Assembly: GCF_004214815.1 (NCBI RefSeq)
Contig: NZ_CP035926.1
Span: 868,001 to 932,000, forward strand
Direction of reading: 5' to 3'
Length of the DNA: 64,000 bases
DNA from: Aliarcobacter thereius LMG 24486
GTDB taxonomy: Bacteria; Campylobacterota; Campylobacteria; Campylobacterales; Arcobacteraceae
The notes under the pieces were generated by a model that was not told the DNA's origin, ran no database searches, and saw nothing but the letters and a program-made list of their open reading frames with translations. The translations under genes were made by a program, and so were the position numbers. Shown in pieces: positions 63,676-64,000 of this stretch. Numbering within the stretch: position 1 is the first letter of the stretch; each line of letters opens with the position of its first letter.

Positions 63676-64000
63676 TTATCTAAGCTTACCTCTAGAAAAA
63701 GCTATTATATAATCAGCAATTTCATCTAAATGTACAATTTCTTTTACTGCTCCAGCTGCAATTGCCTTCATAGGCATTCCAAAAACAACACAACTAGCTT
63801 CATTTTGTGCAATTGTATAAGCACCATTATCAAATAATTCTTTCATAGCAATAGTTCCATCATCACCCATTCCAGTCATCATAACAGCCATTGCAGAGCC
63901 ACCAACACAATTATTCACAGATCTAAAAAGAACATCAACACTTGGTTTATGTTGGCTTACTTTTTTAGAATCTAATAGTTTTGTTTTTAAACTATTTCCA
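63676..64000 (-). CDS. cheB: Chemotaxis protein-glutamate methylesterase, C-terminal part
   Basis: The 5' end lies beyond the window; the open frame continues upstream of the GTG at 63918 to base 63999. The visible part has HKPSVDVLFRS, the MMTGMGDDGTIAMKEL catalytic Asp region, TIAQNEASCVVFGMP and a C-terminal helix, which is the CheB methylesterase domain. It removes methyl groups from chemoreceptors. Whether a receiver domain is present cannot be seen. Confidence 0.92.
   Translation of the reverse strand, partial: GNSLKTKLLDSKKVSQHKPSVDVLFRSVNNCVGGSAMAVMMTGMGDDGTIAMKELFDNGAYTIAQNEASCVVFGMPMKAIAAGAVKEIVHLDEIADYIIAFSRGKLR

Overview
The window is strongly AT-rich, densely packed chromosomal DNA from a Campylobacterota bacterium, most likely of the Arcobacter group. 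The lineage call rests on the gene set and order: HobA (the DnaA partner known from this phylum), a single XerH-type recombinase, the futalosine-pathway enzyme MqnC, fused CcsBA, a BioV-like esterase, and several blocks whose order I recall from Helicobacter and Campylobacter genomes (metG / small Cys protein / fbp / mobB / lipoprotein / slt / yggT / gltX, then M16 / mqnC / bamA, and rppH / lysC / hobA / holB / folP). The photolyase, the FMN riboswitch and the OadA/OadG pair fit Arcobacter better than Campylobacter jejuni or Helicobacter. Synteny statements are from memory and were not searched.

Layout. 1-5.8 kb: one tightly coupled + strand operon, aroB (partial), an MscS channel, mtaB, an FtsH-like ATPase without a protease site, a BioV-like esterase and mogA. 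5.8-7.4 kb: a - strand ribB / ABC-ATPase unit behind an FMN riboswitch. 7.6-12.8 kb: GNAT, HhH protein, SDR, photolyase, mutS2. 12.8-17.2 kb: CNNM-family membrane protein, pldA, then rpe-trpF-exonuclease. 17.4-24.7 kb: ccsBA, pepD, cmoB, a degenerate GGDEF protein with an MBL hydrolase, and a DUF455 protein. 24.7-28.3 kb: dnaJ and recR with a fused dUTPase. 28.3-33.3 kb: TDT transporter, aldo/keto reductase and a three-lipoprotein LPP20/CsgG operon. 33.3-38.4 kb: tRNA-fMet, tRNA-Gln, ribBA, pckA, oadA-oadG. 38.5-47.5 kb: an S24 regulator and the metG to gltX block. 47.5-57.1 kb: envelope, menaquinone, tyrosine, folate and replication genes. 57.2-61.9 kb: hemW, prmC, an M3 peptidase and two small proteins. 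62-64 kb: xerH, a dif-like site, a winged-helix protein and a truncated cheB.

The end of the window looks like the replication terminus. A dif-like site with 11 bp arms and a 6 bp spacer lies directly upstream of xerH. The octamer ARTAGGGC occurs nine times on the + strand before this site and never on the - strand there; the only copy after the site is inverted. Five copies lie in - strand genes and each is spelled by the unusual Ala-Leu codon pair GCC-CTA. This looks like a polar chromosome-guidance motif (KOPS-like or Chi-like) and is the observation I rate highest.

Other points of interest are a perfect Shine-Dalgarno and ATG inside oadA that could yield a free biotin carrier domain, probable leaderless promoters for recR and mutS2, an FMN riboswitch with a 9-nt anti-aptamer copy in its leader, and several enzyme families whose catalytic residues have been lost (FtsH-like, M16, GGDEF, the RibA half of RibBA). 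I saw no CRISPR array, insertion sequence, rRNA operon or complete prophage.
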